64,000 nt of DNA, taken from Argyresthia goedartella. Lineage: Eukaryota > Arthropoda > Insecta > Lepidoptera > Argyresthiidae. Every line of letters starts with the position of its first letter. The stretch's first letter is position 1. A program made the translations under genes and the position numbers. This document shows, in pieces, positions 55,089 through 64,000 of the stretch. The stretch lies in assembly GCA_949825045.1 (NCBI GenBank), contig OX463807.1:39576749-39640748 (forward strand), written 5' to 3'. The notes under the pieces were generated by a model. It was not told the origin of the DNA, made no database searches, and saw only the letters and a program-made list of their open reading frames with translations.

Positions 55089-57589
55089 GGGAGTAATTTT
55101 TAAGTTTAAGCGATCACTACAATTTTTCGAAATAAAATGACTCAAAGAACCCGAATCGATAAATAAACGAATGTTGTGGCGTTTGTTTTTATTGTAAACA
55201 TAAACCGAAGCGGTCGGCAAAAGAACCGTGCTATTATTTGCGGTAATATTACGAGAAGTCGTTACTGATAACGAAACGTTGTTTAAATTAGCGCGCGCAT
55301 TCGCAACGTTCGAAATAGAAGCGCGTTCAAGCGTTTGCGGCGCTGGAATAGGATACGTTGTCCAGCGAAACTCGGGCGGCGGCGGCGGCAGCGGAGTACA
55401 TAAAGCGCGCGGCGAGTGCGAGCGAGATAGCTCGTAACATTCGACGTTATCTACGGACGCGTGCATCGTGACAGGCTGAGCGTTTGGCGGGTGAGTAAAA
55501 TTTATATTATTATTATGCAATAACGTGTGATGTTTTTGGCGGCAAATATTACAAGTGTGTTGTGACTGACACGTTGTAATATCGTGAAAGCCTAGACAAT
55601 TTTTGCAAAAGTTGTGTTTAATTTCCCACGCCTACCGAACGGCGTGGAATCCTGAGGGGGATGTGCCTTTGCCCGCACGTGAGAGAAAAGAAATCATGAA
55701 ATTGTTATTACCTTGTCACCGCAGACAGGATAGATTGAAGGCTCGATTCGAGACAGGGGAATGCGGGAGAGGAGACAGTTTTGGAATGGGAGATGGGATC
55801 GAACCCTTGCCGTCGCTATCCGACGCCGTCGCCGGCGCGCTGCTGGCGGCACGTGGAGTCGCCGCCGATACGACTATGTGCTTCACAACACAAATCACTT
55901 GACCGCTGACGCGAATCTAATTACAATCAATAGCCCGACGCTATGAGGTAGATTTACACTCCGACCAGGCCCGATGCCTGTATGATAATTGGTACACCGA
56001 AATACCATCAATGCCACGGGGCCCGAGCCGCCATGTTATACTCCCGATGAGAAAAAGACCAAGAGTAAAGATAACCTCCAATTTTACATCTCGTTCCGGT
56101 ACGAGTGACAGCTGCTAGTCCGTTTTCGCTAGTGATGTCTCGATTACTCGTGATCGATTCGCGCAACAAAAAACCGGTGCGTTTCCGACGCATAAATATT
56201 AAACAAGTTGTATTTTGCAACGATATTATTACGTGAAAGCGGAGTTTCACTAAGAAAATACTGACACTTATATAGTGCGTGCAAAGGGAGAGAATTGCAT
56301 AGCAAGCAATTCGATTGCGTGACTTGAAAGCGTGGTGCGTGAGTGTGTGCGGGAGCGTTTTTAGAGTGAGTGGTTTGCGAGTTCTGCGAGTAAGTTGGTT
56401 GCACGTTTTGAGTGTGAGTAGCATGCAACTTTTGAGAGCGAGCTGAGTGTGCGTTTTGATTGCGAGTGAATGCGGGCGGTGCGAGTGGTGCGAGCGATTG
56501 CGAAGAGCATAATTGTGGTGCGTAGTTTTGAGTAGCGTGAGTTTGCGGTGCGAGATATGCGTGAGTTTGCGGTGCGAGATATGCGTGCGTTTGCGATGAG
56601 TGAGATGGTTGCGAGTACAAGTCCGTTTCCTCGGTACTTACAAGAAAAGCGTGTGTTTGTTTATTTTTATTTATATTTTTATAAGAATTTTGATTTTTAT
56701 TTGCGTATGCGGGCGTGCGTAGTGTTTGTATTTTACTTTGTTCTTTTATGAACTGCGTGAGTTGCGAGAATGTAGGTATTTCTGTTGATGTGTGCGATTG
56801 CTCAAACAAATTAACAGTTTCTTTATCAAGTTTGTTAAGCGCGATGTGAACAAATAAGAAATCAGACAAGTCGTCTATTTTTAATTTTTGCAGCGCAGCT
56901 TCTGCAGAACAAAACTGTTCTAAGAATGCGTCCAGCGGTTGATTAGGTTTAAAATGTAACATCTGATCAATATAAAAGGAAGCTTGGATCCTAGTGTCTT
57001 GGTATTTTTCTAGCAAAGAGATCCAAATAATCTTATAGTTACTCGCAGTGGGTGGAATCCCTGAGCAAACTGTTAAAGCCTTGCCCGTCAATTTACCTAC
57101 TAGGTATTGAACCTTTTCCGCGTCAGCTAAGTGTGAATTATCATGTATGAGACTTTTAAAGTTTTCGTAAAAGAGTGACCATTTGCTAGGAGTGCCATCG
57201 AATGACATTAAACTAAGCGGAGGTAGTTTTTTATTTAACAGATCATGTTTATGTTCGCTTTTTGAAGCCTTTTCTTTGAGTTTATTTTCACAAACTTTAA
57301 TTTTACAATAAAGATCATCAAAAGATTGAATAGCCGAGTAATCCGGTTTAGATTTCGGGTTAATTATCAATTCAGCTGATACTAATTTATCAAGAGTTTC
57401 GATAAATTCAGTTCTAGTTTTTTCTAGCGATTGAACTTGCGTTAAGAAATTGAATCTACATGTTTCATCGGAAACCTTTAGGCTCAAATCGTATAGTTTT
57501 TGGGTAATTACGAACAAACTATCCTTTTTAGCGGTAAGACGAACAATTTCCATCATTATTTCTTCGTCATTATTTTGATTTCGCGTCAT
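55088..57589 (-). pseudogene. BEL B gag-protease, cut by a 589-bp insertion
   Basis: Same protein start as BEL A: the ATG at 57589 opens a good frame to 56205 (gag core LMSFDGTPSKWSLFYENFK, Gln/His/Thr tract, first knuckle), where the inverted-repeat element at 55616-56204 breaks it just before FCKNC. Beyond the insert the frame continues (PHPPNA-like linker, protease FIDSGSLSHFISKNC near 55150) and is cut at 55088 by a deletion from protease into RT; the two share CCCGC at the joint. About 1.2 kb relative to BEL A is missing. Confidence 0.85.
55616..56204. mobile_element. 589-bp element with terminal inverted repeats
   Basis: Present in BEL B, absent from the same site in BEL A. Ends GTTTAAT...ATTAAAC (perfect 7-bp inverted repeats, then a weak extension) and flanked by the 7-bp duplication AAGTTGT (55609-55615, 56205-56211). 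The left end holds a small hairpin (ccacgcc/ggcgtgg near 55629-55651). No transposase frame. A non-autonomous DNA transposon is the best call; superfamily unknown. Confidence 0.75.
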
Positions 57590-58028
57590 ATTTAAGCGTT
57601 ATGATGTTTCGCGTAAACTAATGTGAGACAAGTAGGTAGTAAGTTAGTTACTAGATAGATCGAGTTCAGAAACGGTCCGCGGCGCGGCTGCGGCAATGAG
57701 AAACCGCGTGTTTGAACAGCGTGGGGGGCGGGGGGTGAGGTACGGCTCACTAGTATGAATATTTTGAAAACTCTGAGTTTGCGGCTGATTTTCATAAACA
57801 ATACATAAACTATGGTGTGTATATGAGATAATAATAGCGGTATTGTGAGGGAGAAATATGTGCATTTACCGAAAATTACGAGAAAACCCGGACACTGTAA
57901 TGGCGGACATGAATGAGTTGGCGTATCAATTTTATCAAAATTAGCGTGAAATATAAGAAAATTATGTATGAGTTGCGTGTGATGCGTTTTCTGAGGGAGT
58001 AGGTATTCGGCTCGAAGTCCAAAACACT

Positions 58029-58393
58029 TGGGAGAAGGAAAAGTAAAGGAATGGTGGTACCTTACTTGCGCTGGTCTTCTACCCAGGAGATAGGTTATGA
58101 TTTTCACATTAATCCAAATAGGTTTTCACAAACACTACACTGCACCGGTGCTAGGTTAATAACACAATCACTAGGTAGCGTAATTAGCGTTTGTAGGAAT
58201 TTTATTGTGGGGAGCGTAGTGGTTTGCCCCTTATGCGCGTGCGTCTCGATCTGAACTGGTTCCGTCAGGAAAGGAACGAACGAAAGGATGCGAAAGGAAG
58301 AGTGAGTGTTTGAATGAGTGATGAATGCGTAGTGAGGGTAGCAGTACTTAAATAATAGATAAATTGGTAATATTTTATATTTTAGCGAAGACA
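58029..58393 (-). repeat. 5' LTR of BEL B
   Basis: 365 bp, complete (reverse strand TGTC...CCCA). Seven bp longer than the BEL A LTRs. The leader 57590-58028 holds the candidate primer-binding site next to the LTR, as in BEL A. Confidence 0.9.
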
Positions 58394-58488
58394 ATATCTA
58401 TATTCTATTGTGTTTTTACCAAAATTGTTTATTATTCTGGCTTTTCATACCGCTGCTTATTGTGTTGCTATGTTTGTTTTAGTTTGCA

Positions 58489-61415
58489 ATGATTTCGTTT
58501 AATGGCTTAAGTATTTATTATCAGAACGTACGTGGACTACGAACGAAAACTGAGGAGGTTTATCGTAATGCGTGTTTGAGTGCATATGATGTAATAATCT
58601 TAACTGAGACATGGTTATTGGATAGTATATCTAACTCGGAGTTCTTGGATGATCGGTACCTAGTTTGGCGTAGAGACCGCGACTACTGCTCAACTGATCA
58701 AGTAATGGGCGGTGGTGTCCTGATAGCTACGCGTAAGCACTTGCAAGTTAAATTAATGCCCCATTTCAACTCCACGGCAGAAGACCTCTGGTTATGCCTA
58801 CGTATAAAACAAGCTCTTACACGTAAGTGGATTGAATTGTACCTGTGCGTGATATATTTGTGTGCACAGAACAATGGCTTGTCATTTAGTTCTCAATTAT
58901 CTAATTTTCTTACTAATCTGAACAACGCTGTTTCAAATAACCCGTCCGATGCGTTCCTTATTGTTGGGGACTTTAATCTGAGCGGCATTGTTTGGGCTAC
59001 CACACCTACCGATCATTCGAGATTTTTCCCGTCATATATTAGTAGTACGGACGAATTTTTGCTAACTGATGAAATGAGTGCCTTGGGTTTCGATCAGTAT
59101 AACGGAATAACCAACGCGTCTGATAGAATTCTTGATCTAGTTTATTCTAATCAATTGATAACGGTATCTAAGTGTGTTGACCCTCTAACGCCAAAAATTG
59201 ATTTGCATCATCCTGTTCTATTGTTAAATGCTAAATCATTCGAAACCCCATCATTAGACCACGCGCCGCGTACCCGCTATGTATTTGACAAGGGCGATTT
59301 TGAATCAATAAATAATGCAATTAGTAGTGTCGATTGGAATGCCAAGTTTCTATCCTGTTCAATTGATGAGTGCGTTACTTTATTTAATAAATTTATATAT
59401 GATCTACATAGTAAGTATATACTAATTAAAGGCATCCGTAACTATTCGTATCCTATATGGTATAATACTGCTTTAAAAAAAGCTATTAAGGAAAAGTATA
59501 AGTTTTTAGTAAAATTCAAAAAATATGGTAATAGATCAGACGAACTAACCTTTATGCTTTTGCGTGATAGAGTTAATCGCTTGGAATCGAGTTGTTATCA
59601 ACATTATATTCAGTCGACTGAGGATGCAATAATAAAAAATCCTAAGCATTTCTGGAGTTTCGTAAAAAATAAATCTCTATCTCTATCTATCCCAAGCTCG
59701 ATGACATATAATAATACTACTTTTTCTAGTGGGGAGACAATTTGTAATGTATTCTCCACATTTTTTCAGTCTACTTTCCTTAACCCTACGAAAGGTTTTA
59801 ATTCATCTCCCTCACTTAATACTACTGCCATTGGTCATTCAACTCCTAATAATATAACCGCTGATTTAGGCAATATTGAGGTTAACCCTATAGAAGTTAA
59901 GATTTTGCTGAATAAACTAGATACATCAAAAGCACCCGGTCCTGATAATATCTCGTCGAAATTCCTTCTAAAGAGTTCTTCAACTATCGCCTATCCAATG
60001 GCTGCCTTATTTAGTAAATCACTTTCATGTTATATTGTTCCTAGCCTATGGAAATATGCTTTTATAACCCCAGTCCATAAGAAGGATTCTAAAACGGAAA
60101 TAAGCAATTATAGACCTATATCCAAACTATGCATTATTGCCAAAGTTTTCGAAATAATAGTTTATAACCAAGTGTACGGTGTCTTAAAAAATACATGTAG
60201 CCCATTTCAACATGGATTCTTGAGAGGAAAATCCACAGTGTCAAACCTCATACTCCTGAATGATTACATCACTGAAGCAATGAATAATGGTCGGCAAGTC
60301 GATGTTATATATACAGATTATAGTAAGGCGTTTGATAGAATAGATCATAATACATTGATTAATAAGCTTATTGGAACGGGAATACATGGTGATCTGCTGA
60401 GGTGGTTTTCATCTTATATCCATAATAGATCCCAGGCTGTCGTCCTCAACAATTACGTTTCTAGTTGGGTCCCTGTTCCAAGCGGAGTCCCTCAGGGATC
60501 CCTGCTTGGTCCTTTATTGTTTATTATTTATGTGGGAGATATCGAATCGTGTTTTAATTCATCAAATCTATTGAGTTTCGCAGATGATATGAAAATTTAT
60601 TCTATTATATCATCTCATGTTGATGTGATTGCCCTTCAGGCAGATCTCACTCGCTTAGAAGATTATTGAATTTAGAACTGAAATTAGAACTGAATCCTTC
60701 TAAATGTTTCGTCTGTACTTTTACCCGTAAATTCAATGTTCTTCACACAAACTATACTTTACAAGGCCAGGATCTTTCTAGATGTAATATAATGCGTGAT
60801 CTCGGTGTACACCATGACTCAAGGTTGCTCTTTGATCGTCATGTTGATAAAATTGTCAATAAAGCTTCGAAATCACTGGGTTTTGTTATGCGAATATCTA
60901 AGAGTTTTACTAATATCAAAACTATAAAACTATTATATTGTACATTTGTAAGAAGTAACCTTGAGTATGCGTCTCAGATATGGAACCCGAACTATGCCAC
61001 TTATATAGATCGTATTGAAAATATCCAAAAGCGGTTCCTGAGGTACCTATGTTTTAGAGTTAAAATTCCCTATAAATCCAATAACTATCTAAATCTCTGT
61101 AAACAATTTCACTTTTTACCTCTTCAAAATAGGCGGAATATTGCCGATTACCTATATATGTTGAAAATAATTAATAATGACATCGATTGTCCGGTCCTCC
61201 TGAGCAAACTTAAATTTGTTGTTCCACAGAGGTCACTCAGATTCAACCCTCCATTAAATGTGCCTAGAGCCTCAACTAACTATAGACAAAATTCATTTTT
61301 GATACGAGCAAGCAGGACTGTTAACTGTTTTAGCAAGTTGTTGGACATAGATATATTTCATACCAATATTGTCAAGGCAAGGCGGTGCCTAACCCTTAAC
61401 TTTTTTAGTGCATAG
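58489..61415 (+). pseudogene. LINE X ORF2: endonuclease-RT with one frameshift
   Basis: The ATG at 58489 is followed by an AP-endonuclease: IYYQNVRGLRTKTEE, VIILTETWL, GGGVLIATRK, FLIVGDFNLSG, LDLVYSN, and DLHHPVLL at the SDH position. Then the linker (PIWYNTALKKAIKEKYK) and RT: KKDSKTEISNYRPISKL, IYTDYSKAFDRIDHNTL, PSGVPQGSLLGPLLFIIYV, catalytic LLSFADDMKIY (near 60568-60600). The first frame ends at 60667-60669 (RLEDY-stop). The rest (NLELKLELNPSKCFVCTF to LTLNFFSA, end 61415) is in another frame. The joint looks like one missing base near 60666, where CR1/Jockey RTs have LEDYC.LN. Otherwise about 975 codons are sound. Confidence 0.85.
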
Positions 61416-61595
61416 TTTTTATCTTTTTTTAATATGGTTTTTGTGTCAATATCTCACTGTTTGTTTTAATTGGCAAGTGTGACAAATATGATGAGTGTTC
61501 CCATGTTTAATTTTTGCTCTATTTCTATAAGTGAATACCTGTAATTGGCTTTCTATTTCTATTTTAGTTTTTAAAGAAATTTGTTTTATAGCTGT
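61416..61595 (+). other. 3' UTR of LINE X
   Basis: T-rich sequence after the ORF2 stop; no poly(A). Ends where the presumed BEL C LTR starts. Confidence 0.5.
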
Positions 61596-61871
61596 TGAAA
61601 ATGGGTGCCCCAAATAATAGGTGTTTAGGTTTTATCTGAAGATATTTAATTCGGTTTGTACAAGGTATTCGCAGCTCGGGCTCTAATGCGAGAATGGTGG
61701 TTAAATCGAGTTGAACGAAATTTATATAATATGGTTAATTAGCGCCATCTAGCCTTTATTAGTCGAACCACCTCTAAAGGTATCGATTTAGGGTATAGTT
61801 GTGGGTGAGGTGGTTCGTACTATGGAAGACTAGATGGCGCTGTACATTGATGCTATGATGTCATTTTGACA
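61596..61871 (-). repeat. Presumed 3' LTR of BEL C
   Basis: Minus strand would start TGTCAAAATGACATC at 61871 and end ...CATTTTCA at 61596, with ggcgctctggagta upstream as a rough polypurine tract. The second LTR is not available, so the limits are a guess. Confidence 0.4.
61741..61841. repeat. Imperfect inverted repeat, CTCF-like motif in each arm
   Basis: Arms 61741-61774 and 61807-61841: agcgccatctag opposite ctagatggcgct, and cgaaccacctc opposite gaggtggttcg. AGATGGCGC fits the core of the CTCF consensus (AGRKGGCGC). Confidence 0.7.
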
Positions 61872-62144
61872 TACTCCAGAGCGCCTAAACTCTACTAGGT
61901 ATACAAATATAACTGTAATTTATGAATGTGACTAGCTAATTTATTAATAGATTTATGTATACTCCTAGCGTTCTGTTTTAGTTACCTACCTAGAAAGATT
62001 CTAGATCTTATGAAGAAAACACAAGAGAAGTATTTTTTTATTAAGTAGGCAGTAGTTAATTAGGTTACATTTCACTTATTTGTGTAATAAAATGATTAAT
62101 TAATTAAATAGTCCCTGTCTACCTACACTGATTACTTAGAACTA

Positions 62145-64000
62145 CTAGTCGGTATCTGACAGAGAAATAGGTAAGGGGCAAATATTATTGAAGGCTCTTT
62201 TGATAAGGCCTTTTGTTGTTTGGATGACGGCGACCCTCGTTTCGCCATCTTGACCGTCGTGTGTCTTCGCGATGCGTCCCAACTTCCACTGGCAGGGTGG
62301 TAAGCGATCGTCCTTCACCAGCACAATTGAGCCGACGGTGAGGTTAGGTCCCTTTGTGCTCCTCCACTTGCACCTCTGCTGTAGGAGACCCAGGTACTCT
62401 CGAGACCACCGCTTCCAGAAGTCCTGTTGTATCTGTTGGAGTTGTTGGAAGTGATTTAACTTATTCCTCGATACATCTTGGTATTCGTAGTCCGCCAGAG
62501 ACGTGTACGATCTACCGATCAGAAAGTGAGCTGGCGTAAGAATGGGAAAATCATCATTATTAGCATTAGGTATGGGACACAATGGGCGCGAGTTTAATAT
62601 TGCCTCAATTTGAGTAAGAACCGTAGAGAATTCTTCAAATGTTAATAAGGCTTGACTTAATACCCTCTTAAGATGAAGCTTACAGCTGCCAATTGCAGCT
62701 TCATGTAGGCCGCCTAGATGCGGGCTGTAGGGGGGTAAGAATTTCCAGGAAATACCTTCGTTTGCAAGGAAGTTGGTAAGTTCGCTAAAATCTTCGTTTA
62801 GGTATCTGTATAGTTCTACTAAATCATTATTTGCTCCACGGAATGTGGTCGAGTTGTCACTTACCATTTGACTTGGTTTACCTCTTCTGCATATGAATCG
62901 CCGGAAGGCGGCAATAAAGGCTTGTGATTCTAAACCTGAAACCAACTCAATGTGAACTGCCCTTGTCGATGAGCAAACAAACATAGCTATCCAACATTTG
63001 TAAGACTTGAAACCACGCCCCCTTCTATCTCGAATTGAATAGGGCCCAGCATAATCACAAAATGTTGTGTGGAATGGCGGTGAAGGAGTAGTTCTTATTG
63101 TAGGTAGTTGACCCATAATGGGTACGTGTATGAGTGGTTTTGCTTTGAAACATGTAACGCATTTGTGTACAATTTTGTTAGCCAGACCTTTTCCATTTAA
63201 TGGCCAGTACTGCTCTCTCATGCATGCTAGCAGTAGCTGTGGACCACAATGGAAGAGTTTGATATGCATGTTTCTCATTATAGTTTCAGTGAGTATGTGT
63301 TTTGGATGCAAAATTATAGGATGTTTTTTAGTTTCGGGAATGTTTGATAGGTTTAACCTTCCTCCAACTTTCAACAGGCCATCTTCAAAAAACGGGTTAA
63401 GGCATTTAATATTTGATGACGTTGGTATTGATTTATTCTGACTTAAAAGTTTGTATTCAATAGGTAGTGATGTTATTTGTGCGCGCATAATTAGTTTATG
63501 CATCGAATCATTTAATTCTTGAACGGACAGCGGTCCGCTTATTTTATTACAAGGATTTTGTAGGTTATTGGTGAATCGCAGAGTATAGGCAAACACTCGC
63601 GATAATTTTTTGTCGTTTGAATATTTATGAAACAATTTATCTATGAAATTATTCTCGATGTTTGTTGGGTTAACTAAGGATATAGTTTGTTCTGTGTCCT
63701 TTGTTTGTATTTGTGTGTTAGTTTGATTGTGCAGAGGCCACTGCGCCGTTTGACCAGATAGCCAGGCGGGACCCGACCACCACAGATTGCTTTTTCTTAA
63801 TATATGAGGTTGAATTCCTCTCGATATAATGTCAGCTGGATTTTCAGCCGAACACACCCAATGCCAGTCTTCGATCTTGGTTAATCTCTGAATTTCCGCT
63901 ACTCTGTTACTGATGAAAGTACCTAGTTTAGGTGGCGGTGTTTTTATCCACGCCAATACCACCTGTGAGTCAGACCATAGGTATATTTTACTGACTCGTT
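62145..64000 (-). CDS. BEL C pol: RNase H (C part), integrase (partial)
   Basis: Open minus-strand frame of about 618 codons, running off the window. It begins in RNase H (IYLWSDSQVVLAWI, catalytic Asp in SDS), then ENPADIISRGIQP and LWWSGPAWL; GLLKVGGRLN; zinc domain (MHIKLFHCGPQLLLACMREQ, HKCVTCFKAK); integrase core with D in FCDYAGPY, D in VSDNSTTF and E in GGLHEAAIG (GGLWEA in most relatives); then LNSRPL, LTPAHFLIG, WKRWSREYLGLLQQR, and the C-terminal domain WKLGRIAKTHDGQDG, stop at 62145. No stop or frameshift in the visible part. It would insert the element's cDNA into the genome; the most intact BEL pol here. Confidence 0.85.
   Translation of the reverse strand, partial: RVSKIYLWSDSQVVLAWIKTPPPKLGTFISNRVAEIQRLTKIEDWHWVCSAENPADIISRGIQPHILRKSNLWWSGPAWLSGQTAQWPLHNQTNTQIQTKDTEQTISLVNPTNIENNFIDKLFHKYSNDKKLSRVFAYTLRFTNNLQNPCNKISGPLSVQELNDSMHKLIMRAQITSLPIEYKLLSQNKSIPTSSNIKCLNPFFEDGLLKVGGRLNLSNIPETKKHPIILHPKHILTETIMRNMHIKLFHCGPQLLLACMREQYWPLNGKGLANKIVHKCVTCFKAKPLIHVPIMGQLPTIRTTPSPPFHTTFCDYAGPYSIRDRRGRGFKSYKCWIAMFVCSSTRAVHIELVSGLESQAFIAAFRRFICRRGKPSQMVSDNSTTFRGANNDLVELYRYLNEDFSELTNFLANEGISWKFLPPYSPHLGGLHEAAIGSCKLHLKRVLSQALLTFEEFSTVLTQIEAILNSRPLCPIPNANNDDFPILTPAHFLIGRSYTSLADYEYQDVSRNKLNHFQQLQQIQQDFWKRWSREYLGLLQQRCKWRSTKGPNLTVGSIVLVKDDRLPPCQWKLGRIAKTHDGQDGETRVAVIQTTKGLIKRAFNNICPLPISLSDTD

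Larger units (their letters stand above)
44852..58393 (-). mobile_element. BEL/Pao retrotransposon B with three insertions
   Basis: Minus-strand sister of BEL A. 5' LTR 58029-58393, gag-protease 57589-55088, RT-integrase 55088-47588, 3' LTR 44852-45202. It carries a 2.2-kb insert between 3' LTR and body, a CR1 LINE in the integrase, and a 589-bp inverted-repeat element in gag. The outer 14 bp of the 3' LTR are missing at 44852, so no target duplication can be checked. The LTRs differ at five or six sites in 351 bp. Confidence 0.9.
43527..61595 (+). mobile_element. LINE X (Jockey-like), split by BEL B
   Basis: 5' part 43527-44851: short 5' UTR and ORF1. 3' part 58394-61595: ORF2 and 3' UTR. 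The BEL B element between them lies in the spacer between ORF1 and ORF2, so together they form one LINE of about 4.5 kb. The 5' end (acagtctcgtgcgaac) has an initiator-like start as in many Jockey-group elements. The right limit is uncertain because BEL C starts there. Confidence 0.75.
61596..64000 (-). mobile_element. BEL/Pao retrotransposon C, 3' part
   Basis: Minus-strand pol (62145-64000) followed by about 270 bp of untranslated DNA and a presumed 3' LTR (61596-61871). The 5' part lies outside the window. Different in protein sequence from A, B and D. Confidence 0.8.

Noticed and set aside
55603..55902. A small protein in the 589-bp element
   Set aside because: The frame starts in BEL sequence outside the element, shows no motif and has skewed composition.

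Overview
The window looks like animal, probably lepidopteran, genomic DNA built almost entirely of transposable elements. I found no host protein gene that I could support. The lepidopteran guess rests on the mix of BEL/Pao LTR retrotransposons, CR1/Jockey-group and R1/I-group LINEs, tRNA-derived SINEs with (ATT)n tails, and two copies of a (CCGT)n-bearing repeat that I remember as common in moths and butterflies. It is a family-level inference, not a database result.

Layout. 1-3.6 kb: a LINE tail, a dead gypsy-type integrase and SINE fragments. 3.6-12.2 kb: a CR1-type LINE (minus) split by BEL element D (4984-11019), whose frames are all broken. 12.7-35.1 kb: an R1/I-type LINE (minus) that seems broken several times. 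Its RNase H domain is split between 12745-13637 and 29983-30494. Between the halves lie an SGNH/coiled-coil LINE (15107-21070), SINEs and BEL element A (24542-29976). Its reverse transcriptase is also cut by one arm of a 763-bp inverted duplication, and its 5' region by a short CR1 tail. 35.1-43 kb: SINE, the second arm of the inverted duplication, more LINE pieces and repeats.

43-61.6 kb is one nested stack. A CR1 ORF1 fragment is cut by a Jockey-like LINE ('LINE X'; ORF1 with PHD finger and FP-like domain, ORF2 at 58489-61415). LINE X is cut between its two ORFs by BEL element B (44852-58393, minus). BEL B carries a nearly intact CR1 LINE (48207-53003), a 589-bp element with terminal inverted repeats (55616-56204) and an unclassified 2.2-kb insert (45204-47434). 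61.6-64 kb: the 3' part of a fourth BEL element (C, minus), open to the window edge.

The genes here work only as retrotransposon machinery: gag, protease, RT, RNase H and integrase for BEL; ORF1 RNA-binding protein plus endonuclease/RT for LINEs. The best-preserved units are CR1 ORF2 (49776-52715, uninterrupted), LINE X ORF2 (one apparent 1-nt deletion) and BEL C pol. The most notable structures are the codon-exact split of the R1 RNase H, the 763-bp inverted duplication, complementary internal deletions in BEL A and B, a perfect 45-bp palindrome at a LINE 5' junction, and a templated inverted insertion in BEL D. Such dense, nested, two-stranded transposon DNA would suit a piRNA-producing or heterochromatic locus, but sequence alone cannot show that.
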